This document shows positions 1-8,790 of a stretch of DNA of 64,000 nt, piece by piece. This stretch comes from CALJXB01 sp965225935 (lineage in GTDB: Bacteria; Pseudomonadota; Alphaproteobacteria; Kiloniellales; JAKSDN01), in contig CBDDCC010000006.1 in the NCBI GenBank assembly GCA_965225935.1, positions 1 to 64,000 on the forward strand. The letters run 5' to 3'. A program made the position numbers and the translations under genes. Below the pieces are notes generated by a model. It saw only the letters and a list, made by a program, of their open reading frames with translations. It had not been told where the DNA came from and made no database searches. The first letter of the stretch is position 1. Each line of letters begins with the position of its first letter.

Positions 1-1865
1 AGTCCGAAAGTCACCTGACACCCAAGATTACCGTCATCGGCGTTGGCGGCGCGGGAGGCAACGCCGTCAACAACATGATCCAGGCCAACCTGGAAGGCGT
101 CGAGTTCCTGGTCGCGAACACCGACGCCCAGGCGCTGGCGCAGTCGCTCTGCCCCAAGACGGTCCAGATCGGCCGCCACATCACCCAGGGCCTCGGCGCC
201 GGCTCCCAGCCGGACGTGGGCCGCGCCGCCGCGGAGGAGGCACTGGACGAGATCCTGGCCGCGCTCGAGGGCGTGAACATGGTCTTCATCGCCGCCGGCA
301 TGGGCGGCGGCACCGGCACCGGCGCCGCTCCGGCCATCGCCCGGGCGACCCGGGAAGCCGGCATTCTGACCGTCGGCGTCTGCACCAAGCCCTTCCAGTT
401 CGAGGGCATCCACCGCATGCGGATCGCCGAATCCGGCCTCAGCGATCTGCAGCAGTACGCCGACACGCTCATCATCATCCCGAACCAGAACCTGTTCCGG
501 GTGGCCAACGAGAAGACGACCTTCGCCGACGCCTTCAAGATGGCCGACGACGTGCTGCACGCCGGCGTGCGCGGGGTCACCGACCTCATCGTCATGCCGG
601 GCCTCATCAACCTGGACTTCGCCGACATCCGCGCCGTCATGAGCGAGATGGGCAAGGCCATGATGGGCACCGGCGAGGCCGAGGGCGAGCACCGCGCCAT
701 CGAGGCTGCGGAGGCCGCGATCTCCAACCCGCTGCTCGACGAGGTGTCCATGAAGGGCGCCCGCGGGGTGCTGATCAACATCACCGGCGGCGACGACCTC
801 ACCCTGTTCGAGGTCGACGAGGCGGCCAACCGGATCCGCGACGAGGTCGACCCCGAGGCCAACATCATCTTCGGTTCGACCTTCGAGCCGACCATGAGCG
901 GCGACATGCGGGTGTCCGTGGTCGCCACCGGCATCGAGGCCCAGGAGGAGGTGGCGCCACGCCCGGCGCCCATCAGCCTGGTCAGCGACGCCAAGCAGGC
1001 GGCCCGGGCGGCGGCCAGCTTCGCCCAGGGCACGGTAGCCCAGGCGGTCGAGCAGGCCGCCGAGGAGCTGGAAAGCGCCCAGCCCGGCCTGGAGAGCCAG
1101 CCTGCCGCTCCGCAGCAGGGCGAGATCGCCCAGCAGATGGCCCAGTTGGCGGCGGAAGCCGAGCAGTTCGAGCAGCCGCGCGAGCCCGAAGCCGAGAGCA
1201 AGACCGAAGCCCTGCCGGAGTACGAGCAGGAGGTCACACCCGCCGACAGCTTCATCGCGCCGCCGGCCGCCCAGGCACCGGCACCGCAGCCCCAGGCCGT
1301 GCAGCCTCAGCCCTCACAGCCTCAGGCCACGCAACCTCAGCCGGTCCAGCCTGCAGCGACCCGTGGAGGACAGGCCGAGTCCCCGGCGGAACAGGCCCAG
1401 GGCGGGCAGCCGCGCGTGGCGGCCCAGGCCGCCAGGGGCGAGCTGCCGGCGCGGCGGAAGTCCAACAGCCTGCTGGCCAAGGTGACCGGCGCGGCCCGGG
1501 CCTTCCACGAGGTGACGCAAGGGGCCGGTCAGGCGGATGCGATCCCGGCGAGCCCGAGGACCGGTTCCCCGGAAGCTGGAATCCAGCAGACGGCGGCGCC
1601 TGCGGCCCCCGCCACCCAACCTGCGGCCCAGCCCCGGTCGCCGGCCCCGGCGCAGCCCCGGGCGGCGGCCGACATCGCCAGCCGGCCGGCCGCGGCCCAG
1701 AACCCGGCCGCGCCCAAGGCCAGCCCCGCGGCGCCGGCCGATCCGGCGGCGGAACCTGGCCAACCCCGCCTAACCGGCCTCGACCCCACCGAGCGGGTGG
1801 GCGTCAGCCCGAGCGAGGAGGACCTGCTGGACATTCCGGCGTTCCTGCGCCGTCAGGCCAACTGA
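1..1865 (+). CDS. ftsZ: Cell division protein FtsZ (5' end outside window)
   Basis: Tubulin-like GTPase that polymerises at midcell to form the Z ring. The reading frame is already open at base 3 and begins with the N-terminal strand and the GVGGAGGNAVNNM nucleotide-binding loop, so only a short N-terminus is missing. The GTP signature GGGTGTGAAP lies near base 305. After the roughly 320-residue globular part comes an unusually long Pro/Gln/Ala-rich linker (about bases 950-1790) with short QPQ-type repeats. It ends in the conserved C-terminal peptide DLLDIPAFLRRQAN that binds FtsA and other partners. Long linkers are normal for alphaproteobacterial FtsZ, but this one is at the long end. lpxC follows on the same strand. 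Confidence 0.97.
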   Translation, partial: SESHLTPKITVIGVGGAGGNAVNNMIQANLEGVEFLVANTDAQALAQSLCPKTVQIGRHITQGLGAGSQPDVGRAAAEEALDEILAALEGVNMVFIAAGMGGGTGTGAAPAIARATREAGILTVGVCTKPFQFEGIHRMRIAESGLSDLQQYADTLIIIPNQNLFRVANEKTTFADAFKMADDVLHAGVRGVTDLIVMPGLINLDFADIRAVMSEMGKAMMGTGEAEGEHRAIEAAEAAISNPLLDEVSMKGARGVLINITGGDDLTLFEVDEAANRIRDEVDPEANIIFGSTFEPTMSGDMRVSVVATGIEAQEEVAPRPAPISLVSDAKQAARAAASFAQGTVAQAVEQAAEELESAQPGLESQPAAPQQGEIAQQMAQLAAEAEQFEQPREPEAESKTEALPEYEQEVTPADSFIAPPAAQAPAPQPQAVQPQPSQPQATQPQPVQPAATRGGQAESPAEQAQGGQPRVAAQAARGELPARRKSNSLLAKVTGAARAFHEVTQGAGQADAIPASPRTGSPEAGIQQTAAPAAPATQPAAQPRSPAPAQPRAAADIASRPAAAQNPAAPKASPAAPADPAAEPGQPRLTGLDPTERVGVSPSEEDLLDIPAFLRRQAN

Positions 1866-1985
1866 GTCTCGAGGCCCAGGTTCGCATGTACGACGTCGCA
1901 GCCGAGGTCTCGGGAGGGATCGCAATCCAGGGCACGCAAAGGTGGATTGAGTCCTTCAGGACCTCTTAATAGTGGCGGCCGAGAG

Positions 1986-2016
1986 TCTGGTGCCGGGCAA
2001 GCCCCCCGGCACCAGA
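1986..2016 (+). terminator. Perfect 12-bp hairpin after ftsZ
   Basis: TCTGGTGCCGGG (1986-1997) pairs perfectly with CCCGGCACCAGA (2005-2016) across a 7-base loop. It sits between the ftsZ stop and the lpxC start. There is no T run behind it, so it may be a Rho-assisted terminator, an attenuator or an mRNA 3'-end stabiliser rather than a classic intrinsic terminator. Confidence 0.5.
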
Positions 2017-2050
2017 CATCGGGCCCGCCAGGACAGTAGATCGAAAGACC

Positions 2051-2992
2051 ATGACCGCATCGCCGCCCTCGTCCGTCATTCGCCAGCGCACCTTGAAGAA
2101 CGCGATCCACTGCTCCGGCTACGGCCGGGACAACGGCGCCAAGGTGTCCATGACCCTGCGCCCCGCGCCGACCGACGTGGGGATCGTCTTCGCGCGGGTC
2201 GACCTGCAGGACCAGCCCTGGGTCTCCGCGACCTGGGAGAACGCCGCGGTCGCCCAGGCCTCGACCGCCGTGATGAACGACCGGGGAACCGGCGTCTGCG
2301 GGGTCGAGCATCTCATGTCGGCGCTTTGCGGCTGCGCCATCGACAACGTGGTGATCGAGCTCGACGGCCCCGAGGTGCCGGCAATGGACGGCAGCGCGGC
2401 GCCCTTCGTCTTCCTTCTGGAATGCGCCGGAACGGTGGAGCAGAGTGCCGCGCGGCGCGGCCTCAAGATCCGTGAGCCGATGACGATCGACGCCGCCGGA
2501 GGCGCCGTCTCCCTGACCCCCGGTTCCGGTCTTATGCTCCAGGTCGAATGCGAAGCCGAATGCGCGGCCATCGGCCGCCAGGCGCTGCGCCTCTCGATCG
2601 ACCCTCCGACCTACAAGCGGGAGGTCTCCCGCGCCCGGCATTTCGACTTCCTCGGCCCGGACGAGGAGCGGGAGCCGGTCGCCGGCCCCCTCGACAACGC
2701 AGTCATCGTCCAGGGCGACGCCATCGTCGACGAGCGCGGTCTGCGCTACGGCGACGAGTTCGTCCGCCATCATGCCCAGGAGCTGATCGGCGACCTCTAC
2801 CTGGCCGGCGGGCCGGTGATCGGACTGGCGCGCGCCGAGCGGGCCGGTCGGGAGCTGACCGTGCGCCTGCTCGAGAAGCTGTTCGCCCGCGAGAGCGCCT
2901 GGAGCTGGATCGACCTGCGCGCCACGGATCTCTCGGCGCCGGTCGAGGAGTCGGCGGAGTCGCCCCCCTCGGCCGCCGCCGCGGGCGGTTGA
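2051..2992 (+). CDS. lpxC: LpxC-family deacetylase homologue with altered active site
   Basis: Homologue of UDP-3-O-acyl-N-acetylglucosamine deacetylase, the zinc enzyme that commits precursor to lipid A. The 313-residue length, the syntenic place after ftsZ, and the motifs GVEHLMSAL, MDGSAAPF and IGDLYLAG place it in the family. Catalytic Glu86 and zinc ligand His87 are present. Other key positions differ from the E. coli and Aquifex enzymes: the Thr of the RARTF motif is His197, the His-Lys pair is His240-His241, the third zinc ligand Asp is Glu244, and the C-terminal catalytic His is Arg267. The NHPAI segment is also lost (CAAIG here). It is either a working variant or a paralogue whose activity has changed. 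Family membership is sure; enzymatic function is not. Confidence 0.85.
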   Translation: MTASPPSSVIRQRTLKNAIHCSGYGRDNGAKVSMTLRPAPTDVGIVFARVDLQDQPWVSATWENAAVAQASTAVMNDRGTGVCGVEHLMSALCGCAIDNVVIELDGPEVPAMDGSAAPFVFLLECAGTVEQSAARRGLKIREPMTIDAAGGAVSLTPGSGLMLQVECEAECAAIGRQALRLSIDPPTYKREVSRARHFDFLGPDEEREPVAGPLDNAVIVQGDAIVDERGLRYGDEFVRHHAQELIGDLYLAGGPVIGLARAERAGRELTVRLLEKLFARESAWSWIDLRATDLSAPVEESAESPPSAAAAGG

Positions 2993-2995
2993 GAC

Positions 2996-3018
2996 CCGCT
3001 TCACCAGCGGTTTTCCGG
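2996..3018 (+). terminator. Weak intrinsic terminator after lpxC
   Basis: CCGCT and AGCGG form a 5-bp stem around TCACC, directly followed by TTTTCC, just past the lpxC stop. The stem is short, so read-through is likely. Confidence 0.4.
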
Positions 3019-3065
3019 TGGTCTTGCGCCGCCAAAGGACGGCCCGGAGGTGCCGCCGGGATAGC

Positions 3066-3094
3066 TTGAGGGGCCCCGCGGGAGACCCTATATT
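3066..3094 (+). promoter_or_regulatory. Sigma-70-like promoter for bamD-recN-ligA
   Basis: TTGAGG (3066-3071) and TATATT (3089-3094) are separated by exactly 17 bases, in the gap before bamD. This is a good match to a housekeeping promoter in an otherwise GC-rich stretch. It would drive bamD and the closely packed recN-ligA genes. Prediction from pattern only. Confidence 0.5.
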
Positions 3095-3161
3095 CGGCCC
3101 AGGAACGGCCCCGCAATGGCGGCGCGCCGGTGCCATGCCCAGCGACGGAGGCGAATGATCG

Positions 3162-4028
3162 ATGACCCGCGCGGTTGCCAGCGCAAACGGCCCAGGAGCC
3201 GTCATTCGCCGAGGCGCCTGTCGCCGCGTCTGCGCGGCCTTCCTGGCGGCCGGGCTCCTGGCCGGCCTGGCGGCCTGCGGCGGCGACGAGGCCCCGCCCT
3301 ACGTCGAGCGCCCGGTGGAGGAGCTCTACAACGCGGCCCTGAACAATCTCTACCTGGAGAACTACGAGGAGGCCGCGCGCCTGTTCGACGAGGTCGAGCG
3401 CCAGCACCCCTATTCCGCCTGGGCGCCCAAGTCCCAGTTGATGGCCGCCTTCTCCCAGTACCAGGACAGCAAGTACGACGACGCCATCAACACCCTCGAC
3501 CGCTTCATCGAGCTGCACCCGGCCAACAAGGACATCGCCTACGCCTACTACCTGCGGGGCATCAGCTACTACGAGCAGATCTCCGACGTGGCCCGAGACC
3601 AGAAGATGACCCGTCTGGCGCTGGCCAATCTGGAAGAGGTCGTGCAGCGCTTTCCGGAGAGCAAGTACTCCCGAGACGCCGCCTTCAAGATCGACCTGAC
3701 CCGCGACCATCTGGCGGGCAAGCACATGGACATCGGCCGCTTCTACCAGTCCCAGGGCGAGTTCCTCGCGGCCATCAACCGCTTCCGCACGGTGGTCAAG
3801 CGCTACCAAACCACCACCCACGTGCCGGAGGCGCTGCACCGGCTGGTCGAATGCTACCTGGCGCTGGGCGTCGTCGACGAGGCCCAGCAGAACGCGGCCG
3901 TGCTCGGCCACAACTATCCGGGCAGCGAATGGTATGCCGACAGCTACGCCCTCCTCACCGGCGTCGACGTCCTGCCGGACAACGAGGACGACGGCTGGGT
4001 CGAGCGCACCTGGGACTCGCTTTTCTGA
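3162..4028 (+). CDS. bamD: Outer membrane assembly lipoprotein BamD
   Basis: Periplasmic TPR lipoprotein of the BAM complex that inserts beta-barrel proteins into the outer membrane with BamA. The signal peptide ends in lipobox LAAC with Cys39 as the lipidated residue. The mature part begins with the family hallmark of a Tyr-rich first TPR (VEELYNAALNNLYLENYEEA) followed by about five TPR units to residue 260. The length of 288 residues is slightly above the usual 245-280. The ATG at 3162 is preceded by GGAGG about ten bases upstream. It ends 7 bases before recN, the order found in many alphaproteobacteria. Confidence 0.95.
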   Translation: MTRAVASANGPGAVIRRGACRRVCAAFLAAGLLAGLAACGGDEAPPYVERPVEELYNAALNNLYLENYEEAARLFDEVERQHPYSAWAPKSQLMAAFSQYQDSKYDDAINTLDRFIELHPANKDIAYAYYLRGISYYEQISDVARDQKMTRLALANLEEVVQRFPESKYSRDAAFKIDLTRDHLAGKHMDIGRFYQSQGEFLAAINRFRTVVKRYQTTTHVPEALHRLVECYLALGVVDEAQQNAAVLGHNYPGSEWYADSYALLTGVDVLPDNEDDGWVERTWDSLF

Positions 4029-4035
4029 GGCCTGC

Positions 4036-5718
4036 ATGCTGCATAGCCTGTCGGTCCGGAACCTCGTCCTGATCGATCAGCTCGATCTGACCTTCGACGA
4101 CGGTCTCTGCGTGCTGACCGGCGAGACCGGTGCGGGCAAGTCGATCCTGCTGGACGCCCTCGGCCTGGCGCTGGGCAGCCGGGCCGAGGGCCGCCTGCTG
4201 CGCCCGGGCGCGGAGCAGGCGACGGTCTCCGCGGTCTTCGAGCTGGGCGCCGATCATCCGGCGCGGACGCTCCTCTCAGAGCACGGCATGGAGAGCGACG
4301 AGGCCGACCTCTTCTTGCGGCGCAGCCTGGGCGCCGACGGGCGCAGCCGCGCCTTCATCAACGACCAGCCGGTCAGCGTCGGCCTGCTGCGCAGCCTGGG
4401 CGCCGCCCTGGTGGAGATCCAGGGCCAGTTCGAGCAGCACGGCCTGCTGGACGGCGCCCGCCACCGGGTCTTCCTGGACGCCTTCGGCGGCCTCGACCGC
4501 AAGGCGGCGGAAACGGCGCGCCTCTGGAACGCCTGGCGGGAGGCCCTGGAGCGTCAGCGCGAGGCGGAACAGATGCTGGCCGAAGCCAAAGCCCAAGAGG
4601 AACTGTTGCGCCACGGCGTCGAGGAGCTGGCCGCCCTCGACCCCCGGCCCGGCGAAGCCGCCGAGCTGGGCGAGCAGCGCGAGCGCCTGATGCACCGGGA
4701 GCAGATCGTCGAGGCCCTGAACCTGGCCATGGCAAGCCTGACGGGCGAGGACGGCGAGGGGGGCGGCGCAGAGGGGCGGCTCGGCAGCGCCCAGCGCCAT
4801 CTCGACGCGGCCAGCGCCAAGTCCGGCGGCGGGCTCGACGGCGTGCTGGCGACGCTGGAACGGGCTTCGGCCGAAATCGCCGAGGCGATGGCGGGCATGG
4901 AGGCCTTCACCGCCGGCCTCGACCTCGACGCAGGCGAGCTGGCGCGCATCGAAGACCGCTACTTCGCCTACAAGGACCTGGCCCGCAAGCACGGCACCGA
5001 GGCCGACGGGCTGGCCGGGCTCTATGCCGACCTGACGGCCAAGCTTGAGGCCCTCGAGACCGGCGCCGACCATCTCGCCGGCCTGGAGCAAGCCGCGGCC
5101 GAGGCCCGCAAGGCTTACCTCAAGGCGGCCAAGGCGCTCAGCGCCGCCCGCAAGGCTTCGGCCAAGAAGTTGGACAAGGCGGTGAACGCCGAGCTTCCGC
5201 CCCTCAAACTGGAGAAGGCCCGCTTCGCGACCGAGGTCGAGGCCGCCGGGGACGAGAGCCAATGGGGCCCAGACGGCCTCGACCGGGTCGGCTTCCAGGC
5301 CAGCACCAATCCCGGCATGCCGCTTGGGCCCGTCGGCCGCATCGCCTCGGGCGGCGAGCTGGCGCGCTTCCTGCTCGCCATCAAGGTGGTCCTCGCCGGG
5401 CTCGGGCCGCCGGCCGCGCTGGTGTTCGACGAGGTCGACAGCGGCATCGGCGGCGCCGCGGCCCACGCCGTGGGCGAGCGCCTGGCCCGCCTGGCCCGCA
5501 ACCGCCAGGTCCTGGTGGTCACCCACAGCCCCCAGGTGGCCGCCCGCGCCGCCCACCACTGGCGGGTCAGCAAGCAGCAGGCCGGCAAGGATACGATCAG
5601 CGGCGTGCGCCCTCTCGACGCCGACGAGCGCCAGGAGGAGATCGCCCGCATGCTCTCGGGCGCCGAGGTGACCGACGAGGCCCGCGCCGCCGCCGGGCGG
5701 CTCATGGGGGCCGCCTGA
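4036..5718 (+). CDS. recN: DNA repair protein RecN
   Basis: SMC-like ATPase of double-strand-break repair, thought to hold broken ends together for RecA-dependent recombination. The 560-residue protein has an N-terminal Walker A (GETGAGKS, residues 29-36), a central Ala/Glu/Leu-rich coiled-coil section (about 165-400), the signature SGGELARF near 435 and Walker B LVFDEVDSGIGG near 460. Start ATG 4036 was chosen because it gives the conserved N-terminus MLHSLSVRNLVLID; an in-frame start further upstream would overlap bamD. Its stop overlaps the ligA start (TGATG), so translation is probably coupled. Confidence 0.96.
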   Translation: MLHSLSVRNLVLIDQLDLTFDDGLCVLTGETGAGKSILLDALGLALGSRAEGRLLRPGAEQATVSAVFELGADHPARTLLSEHGMESDEADLFLRRSLGADGRSRAFINDQPVSVGLLRSLGAALVEIQGQFEQHGLLDGARHRVFLDAFGGLDRKAAETARLWNAWREALERQREAEQMLAEAKAQEELLRHGVEELAALDPRPGEAAELGEQRERLMHREQIVEALNLAMASLTGEDGEGGGAEGRLGSAQRHLDAASAKSGGGLDGVLATLERASAEIAEAMAGMEAFTAGLDLDAGELARIEDRYFAYKDLARKHGTEADGLAGLYADLTAKLEALETGADHLAGLEQAAAEARKAYLKAAKALSAARKASAKKLDKAVNAELPPLKLEKARFATEVEAAGDESQWGPDGLDRVGFQASTNPGMPLGPVGRIASGGELARFLLAIKVVLAGLGPPAALVFDEVDSGIGGAAAHAVGERLARLARNRQVLVVTHSPQVAARAAHHWRVSKQQAGKDTISGVRPLDADERQEEIARMLSGAEVTDEARAAAGRLMGAA

Positions 5719-7826
5719 TGCCTGCCGGGGGAGTGCAGGAGCGGCCGGTAGAGGAGCTGACCGTCGAGGAGGCGGCCGAGGAGCTGGCGCGCCTGGCCGA
5801 GGAGATCGCCCGCCACGACCGGCTCTACTATCAGCAGGACGCTCCCGAGGTCTCCGACGCCGAATACGACGCCCTGCGCCAGCGCAACGAGGCCATCGAG
5901 GCCCGCTATCCCGAGCTGGTGCGCGAGGACAGCCCGTCGCGCCGGGTGGGCGCCGCGCCGGCGGCCGGCTTCGCCAAGGTGCGCCACCGGCTGCCCATGT
6001 TGTCGCTCTCCAACGCCTTCGCCCCCGAGGACATCTCCGAGTTCATCGCCCGCATCCGCCGCTTTCTCAATCTGGGGGACGCGGAGGTCGAGCTGGTGGC
6101 CGAGCCCAAGATCGACGGTCTCTCGATCTCGCTGCGCTACGAGAAAGGGCGCTTCGTCCAGGGAGCGACCCGCGGCGACGGCACCGAGGGCGAGAACGTC
6201 ACCGAGAACCTGCGCACCCTCGACGAGCTGCCCCAGAGGCTGCCGGGCGGGGCGCCGGAGGTGCTCGAGGTGCGCGGCGAGGTCTACATGTCCCGGCCCA
6301 ACTTCCTGAAGCTGAACCAGGACCAGGAGGCGGCCGGCGGCAAGATCTTCGCCAACCCGCGCAACGCCGCGGCCGGCGGCCTGCGCCAGCTCGACCCCAA
6401 GATCACGGCGGCCCGGCCGCTCACCCTCTTCGCCTACGCCCTCGGCGAACTCAGCGCCCCCGTCGCCGACACCCACTGGGACTTTCTGGCAAGGCTGCGG
6501 GACTGGGGCTTTCCCACCAACCCGCTGGCCAGGATCTGCCGCGGCGTCGACGAGGTGCTGGCCTTCTACGACGAGATGCTGGGCAAGCGCGCCGAGCTGC
6601 CCTACGATATCGACGGCATCGTCTACAAGGTGAACCGCTTCGACTGGCAGGAGCGCCTGGGCTTCGTCAGCCGCGCGCCGCGCTGGGCGATCGCCCACAA
6701 GTTCCCCGCCGAGCAGGCCCAGACCCGGCTCGAGCGCATCTCCATCCAAGTGGGCCGGACCGGCGCCCTCACCCCCGTCGCCGAGCTGGAGCCCATCACC
6801 GTGGGCGGCGTGGTGGTCAGCCGCGCCACGCTCCACAACGAGGACGAGATCGCCCGCAAGGACATCCGCGAGGGCGACAAGGTGGTGGTGCAGCGGGCCG
6901 GCGACGTGATCCCCCAGGTGGTGGCCGTGGTCCGGGAGAAGGGCCGCAGGCGCAAGCCGCCCTACGCCTTTCCCGAGGCCTGCCCAGTCTGCGGCAGCCT
7001 GGCCATCCGCGAGCCGGGCGAGGCGGTGCGCCGCTGCACCGGCGGCCTGATCTGCCCGGCCCAGTCGGTCGAGCGCCTGCGCCACTTTGTCTCGCGCGAC
7101 GCCTTCGACATCGAGGGCCTGGGCGAGAAGCACATCCTCGCCTTCTTCGAGGACGGCCTGATCGAGAGCCCGGCCGACCTCTTCAAGCTGCGCGAGCGCG
7201 ACGCAGAGGCCGAGACGCCGCTCGAGGAGCGCGAGGGCTGGGGCTCGACCTCGGCCGGCAAGCTGTTCGACGCCATCGACGCCCGCCGGCGCATCGCCCT
7301 CGACCGGGTGATCTACGCCCTCGGTATCCGCCAGGTCGGCCAGGCGACCGCCAAGCTGCTCGCCCGCAACTACGGCACCTTCGAGGCCTGGCGCGCCGCC
7401 ATGACAGCGGCGGCCGACGAGGCCAGCAGCGACTACGCCGACCTGGTGAACATCGACCAGATCGGCCCCTCGGTGGCGGCCGACCTGATCGCCTTCTTCG
7501 CCGAGCCCCACAACAGCGAGGTGGTCGACCGGCTGCTCAAGGAGATCGAGATCGAGCCGCTCGAGGCACCCCAAGACGTCTCGGGCTCGCCCGTCGCCGG
7601 CAAGACGGTGGTCTTCACCGGCACGCTGGAGACCATGAGCCGCAGCGAGGCCAAGGCGCGGGCGGAGACCCTGGGCGCCAAGGTGGCCGGCTCGGTCTCC
7701 AAGAAGACCGACTACGTGGTGGTCGGCGCCGACGCCGGCTCCAAGGCCCGCAAGGCGGCCGAGCTGGAGGTAGAAACCCTGACGGAAGACGAGTGGCTGG
7801 CGCTGATCGGCCAGGCGGCGTCATGA
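5718..7826 (+). CDS. ligA: NAD-dependent DNA ligase LigA
   Basis: Seals nicks in duplex DNA using NAD+ in replication and repair. The 702-residue protein has the full domain order: Ia domain with the YYQQDAPEVSDAEYD NAD-contact region, adenylation domain with active-site Lys131 in AEPKIDG, OB fold, four-Cys zinc finger starting at Cys422 (CPVCG...CTGGLICP), helix-hairpin-helix region, and a C-terminal BRCT domain from about residue 620. The ATG overlaps the recN stop by one base. No key residue is missing. Confidence 0.97.
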   Translation: MPAGGVQERPVEELTVEEAAEELARLAEEIARHDRLYYQQDAPEVSDAEYDALRQRNEAIEARYPELVREDSPSRRVGAAPAAGFAKVRHRLPMLSLSNAFAPEDISEFIARIRRFLNLGDAEVELVAEPKIDGLSISLRYEKGRFVQGATRGDGTEGENVTENLRTLDELPQRLPGGAPEVLEVRGEVYMSRPNFLKLNQDQEAAGGKIFANPRNAAAGGLRQLDPKITAARPLTLFAYALGELSAPVADTHWDFLARLRDWGFPTNPLARICRGVDEVLAFYDEMLGKRAELPYDIDGIVYKVNRFDWQERLGFVSRAPRWAIAHKFPAEQAQTRLERISIQVGRTGALTPVAELEPITVGGVVVSRATLHNEDEIARKDIREGDKVVVQRAGDVIPQVVAVVREKGRRRKPPYAFPEACPVCGSLAIREPGEAVRRCTGGLICPAQSVERLRHFVSRDAFDIEGLGEKHILAFFEDGLIESPADLFKLRERDAEAETPLEEREGWGSTSAGKLFDAIDARRRIALDRVIYALGIRQVGQATAKLLARNYGTFEAWRAAMTAAADEASSDYADLVNIDQIGPSVAADLIAFFAEPHNSEVVDRLLKEIEIEPLEAPQDVSGSPVAGKTVVFTGTLETMSRSEAKARAETLGAKVAGSVSKKTDYVVVGADAGSKARKAAELEVETLTEDEWLALIGQAAS

Positions 7827-8782
7827 CGGACGCGCCCACAACGCCCCCGGTCCTGGCCGAGATCGAGGCGGCGGCCGACCGCATCGCCGGCCGGGTGCGC
7901 CGCACGCCCCTGATGGCCGCCGGGCCGCTGCGGGATCCGCCGGACGACCTGGAGCTGCTGCTGAAGCTGGAGTGCCTGCAGGTCACCGGCTCCTTCAAGC
8001 CGCGCGGCGCCAACAACTGCCTGCTGCAGCTCGACCCGGCCGGGGTGGCGCGCGGCGTGATCACCGCCTCCGGCGGCAACCACGGCCTGGCGGTGGCCTA
8101 CGCCGGGGCCCTGGCGGGCAGCCGCGCCACCATCTACCTGCCCGAAGGCACGCCGGCGGAGAAGCTCGACAAGCTCCGGGCCTGGCGCGCCGAGGTGGTG
8201 GTCGAGGGCAAGGTCTGGAACGAGACCAATGTGGCCGCGCTCGCCCGCGCCGAGCGGGACGGCCTCGCCTACCTACACCCCTTCGCCGATCCGCGGGTGA
8301 TCGCCGGCCAAGGCACCGTCGGCCTGGAGATCCTGGAGGACGCCGGCCGGCTCGACTGCCTGATCGTCGCCATCGGCGGCGGCGGCTTGATCTCCGGCAT
8401 CGCCACCGCGGTAAAGGCGCTCTCGCCGACGACCCGGGTGATCGGCGTGGAGCCGGTGGGCGCGCCCGCCCTGAAGCGCAGCCTGGAGGCCGGGTCGCTG
8501 GTCACCCTGCCGAAGATCGCCACCGCCGCCGGGACCCTCGCCCCGGCGCGCAGCGAGGAGATCAACCTCGCCATCATCGCCGACAAGGTGGACGAGATCG
8601 TGCTGGTGGACGACGCCGAGATGCGTCAGGCGGCGCGCTGGCTCTGGTTCGAGCTGGGCATCGCCGCCGAGCTCTCCGGCGCCGCGGCCATGGCGGCCCT
8701 GCGCGAAGGCCGGGTCGAGACCGCCCCCGGCGCCCGGGTCTGCGTCCTCGTCTGCGGCGCCGGCCGCGACGGCATCGACTGA
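7823..8782 (+). CDS. PLP-dependent threonine/serine dehydratase
   Basis: Fold-type II PLP enzyme, most like catabolic threonine dehydratases that turn L-threonine or L-serine into 2-oxobutyrate or pyruvate plus ammonia. The PLP lysine is Lys59 in SFKPRGA. The Gly-rich phosphate-binding loop GGGGLISG lies near residue 185. At 319 residues it has only the catalytic domain and lacks the C-terminal ACT-like regulatory domain of biosynthetic IlvA. The start overlaps the ligA stop (ATGA), so it is read in the same operon although the function is unrelated. A serine racemase or hydroxyaspartate-type dehydratase is possible. Confidence 0.85.
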   Translation: MTDAPTTPPVLAEIEAAADRIAGRVRRTPLMAAGPLRDPPDDLELLLKLECLQVTGSFKPRGANNCLLQLDPAGVARGVITASGGNHGLAVAYAGALAGSRATIYLPEGTPAEKLDKLRAWRAEVVVEGKVWNETNVAALARAERDGLAYLHPFADPRVIAGQGTVGLEILEDAGRLDCLIVAIGGGGLISGIATAVKALSPTTRVIGVEPVGAPALKRSLEAGSLVTLPKIATAAGTLAPARSEEINLAIIADKVDEIVLVDDAEMRQAARWLWFELGIAAELSGAAAMAALREGRVETAPGARVCVLVCGAGRDGID

Positions 8783-8790
8783 GGCCAAGC

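Noticed and set aside
1314..1763. Minus-strand and shifted frames in the ftsZ linker
   Set aside because: Low-complexity GC-rich sequence opens all frames; only the FtsZ frame is continuous with the GTPase domain and ends in its conserved peptide.
5115..7574. 819-codon open frame on the minus strand across recN and ligA
   Set aside because: It is antisense to two clear genes, has no domain and reflects high GC at third positions.
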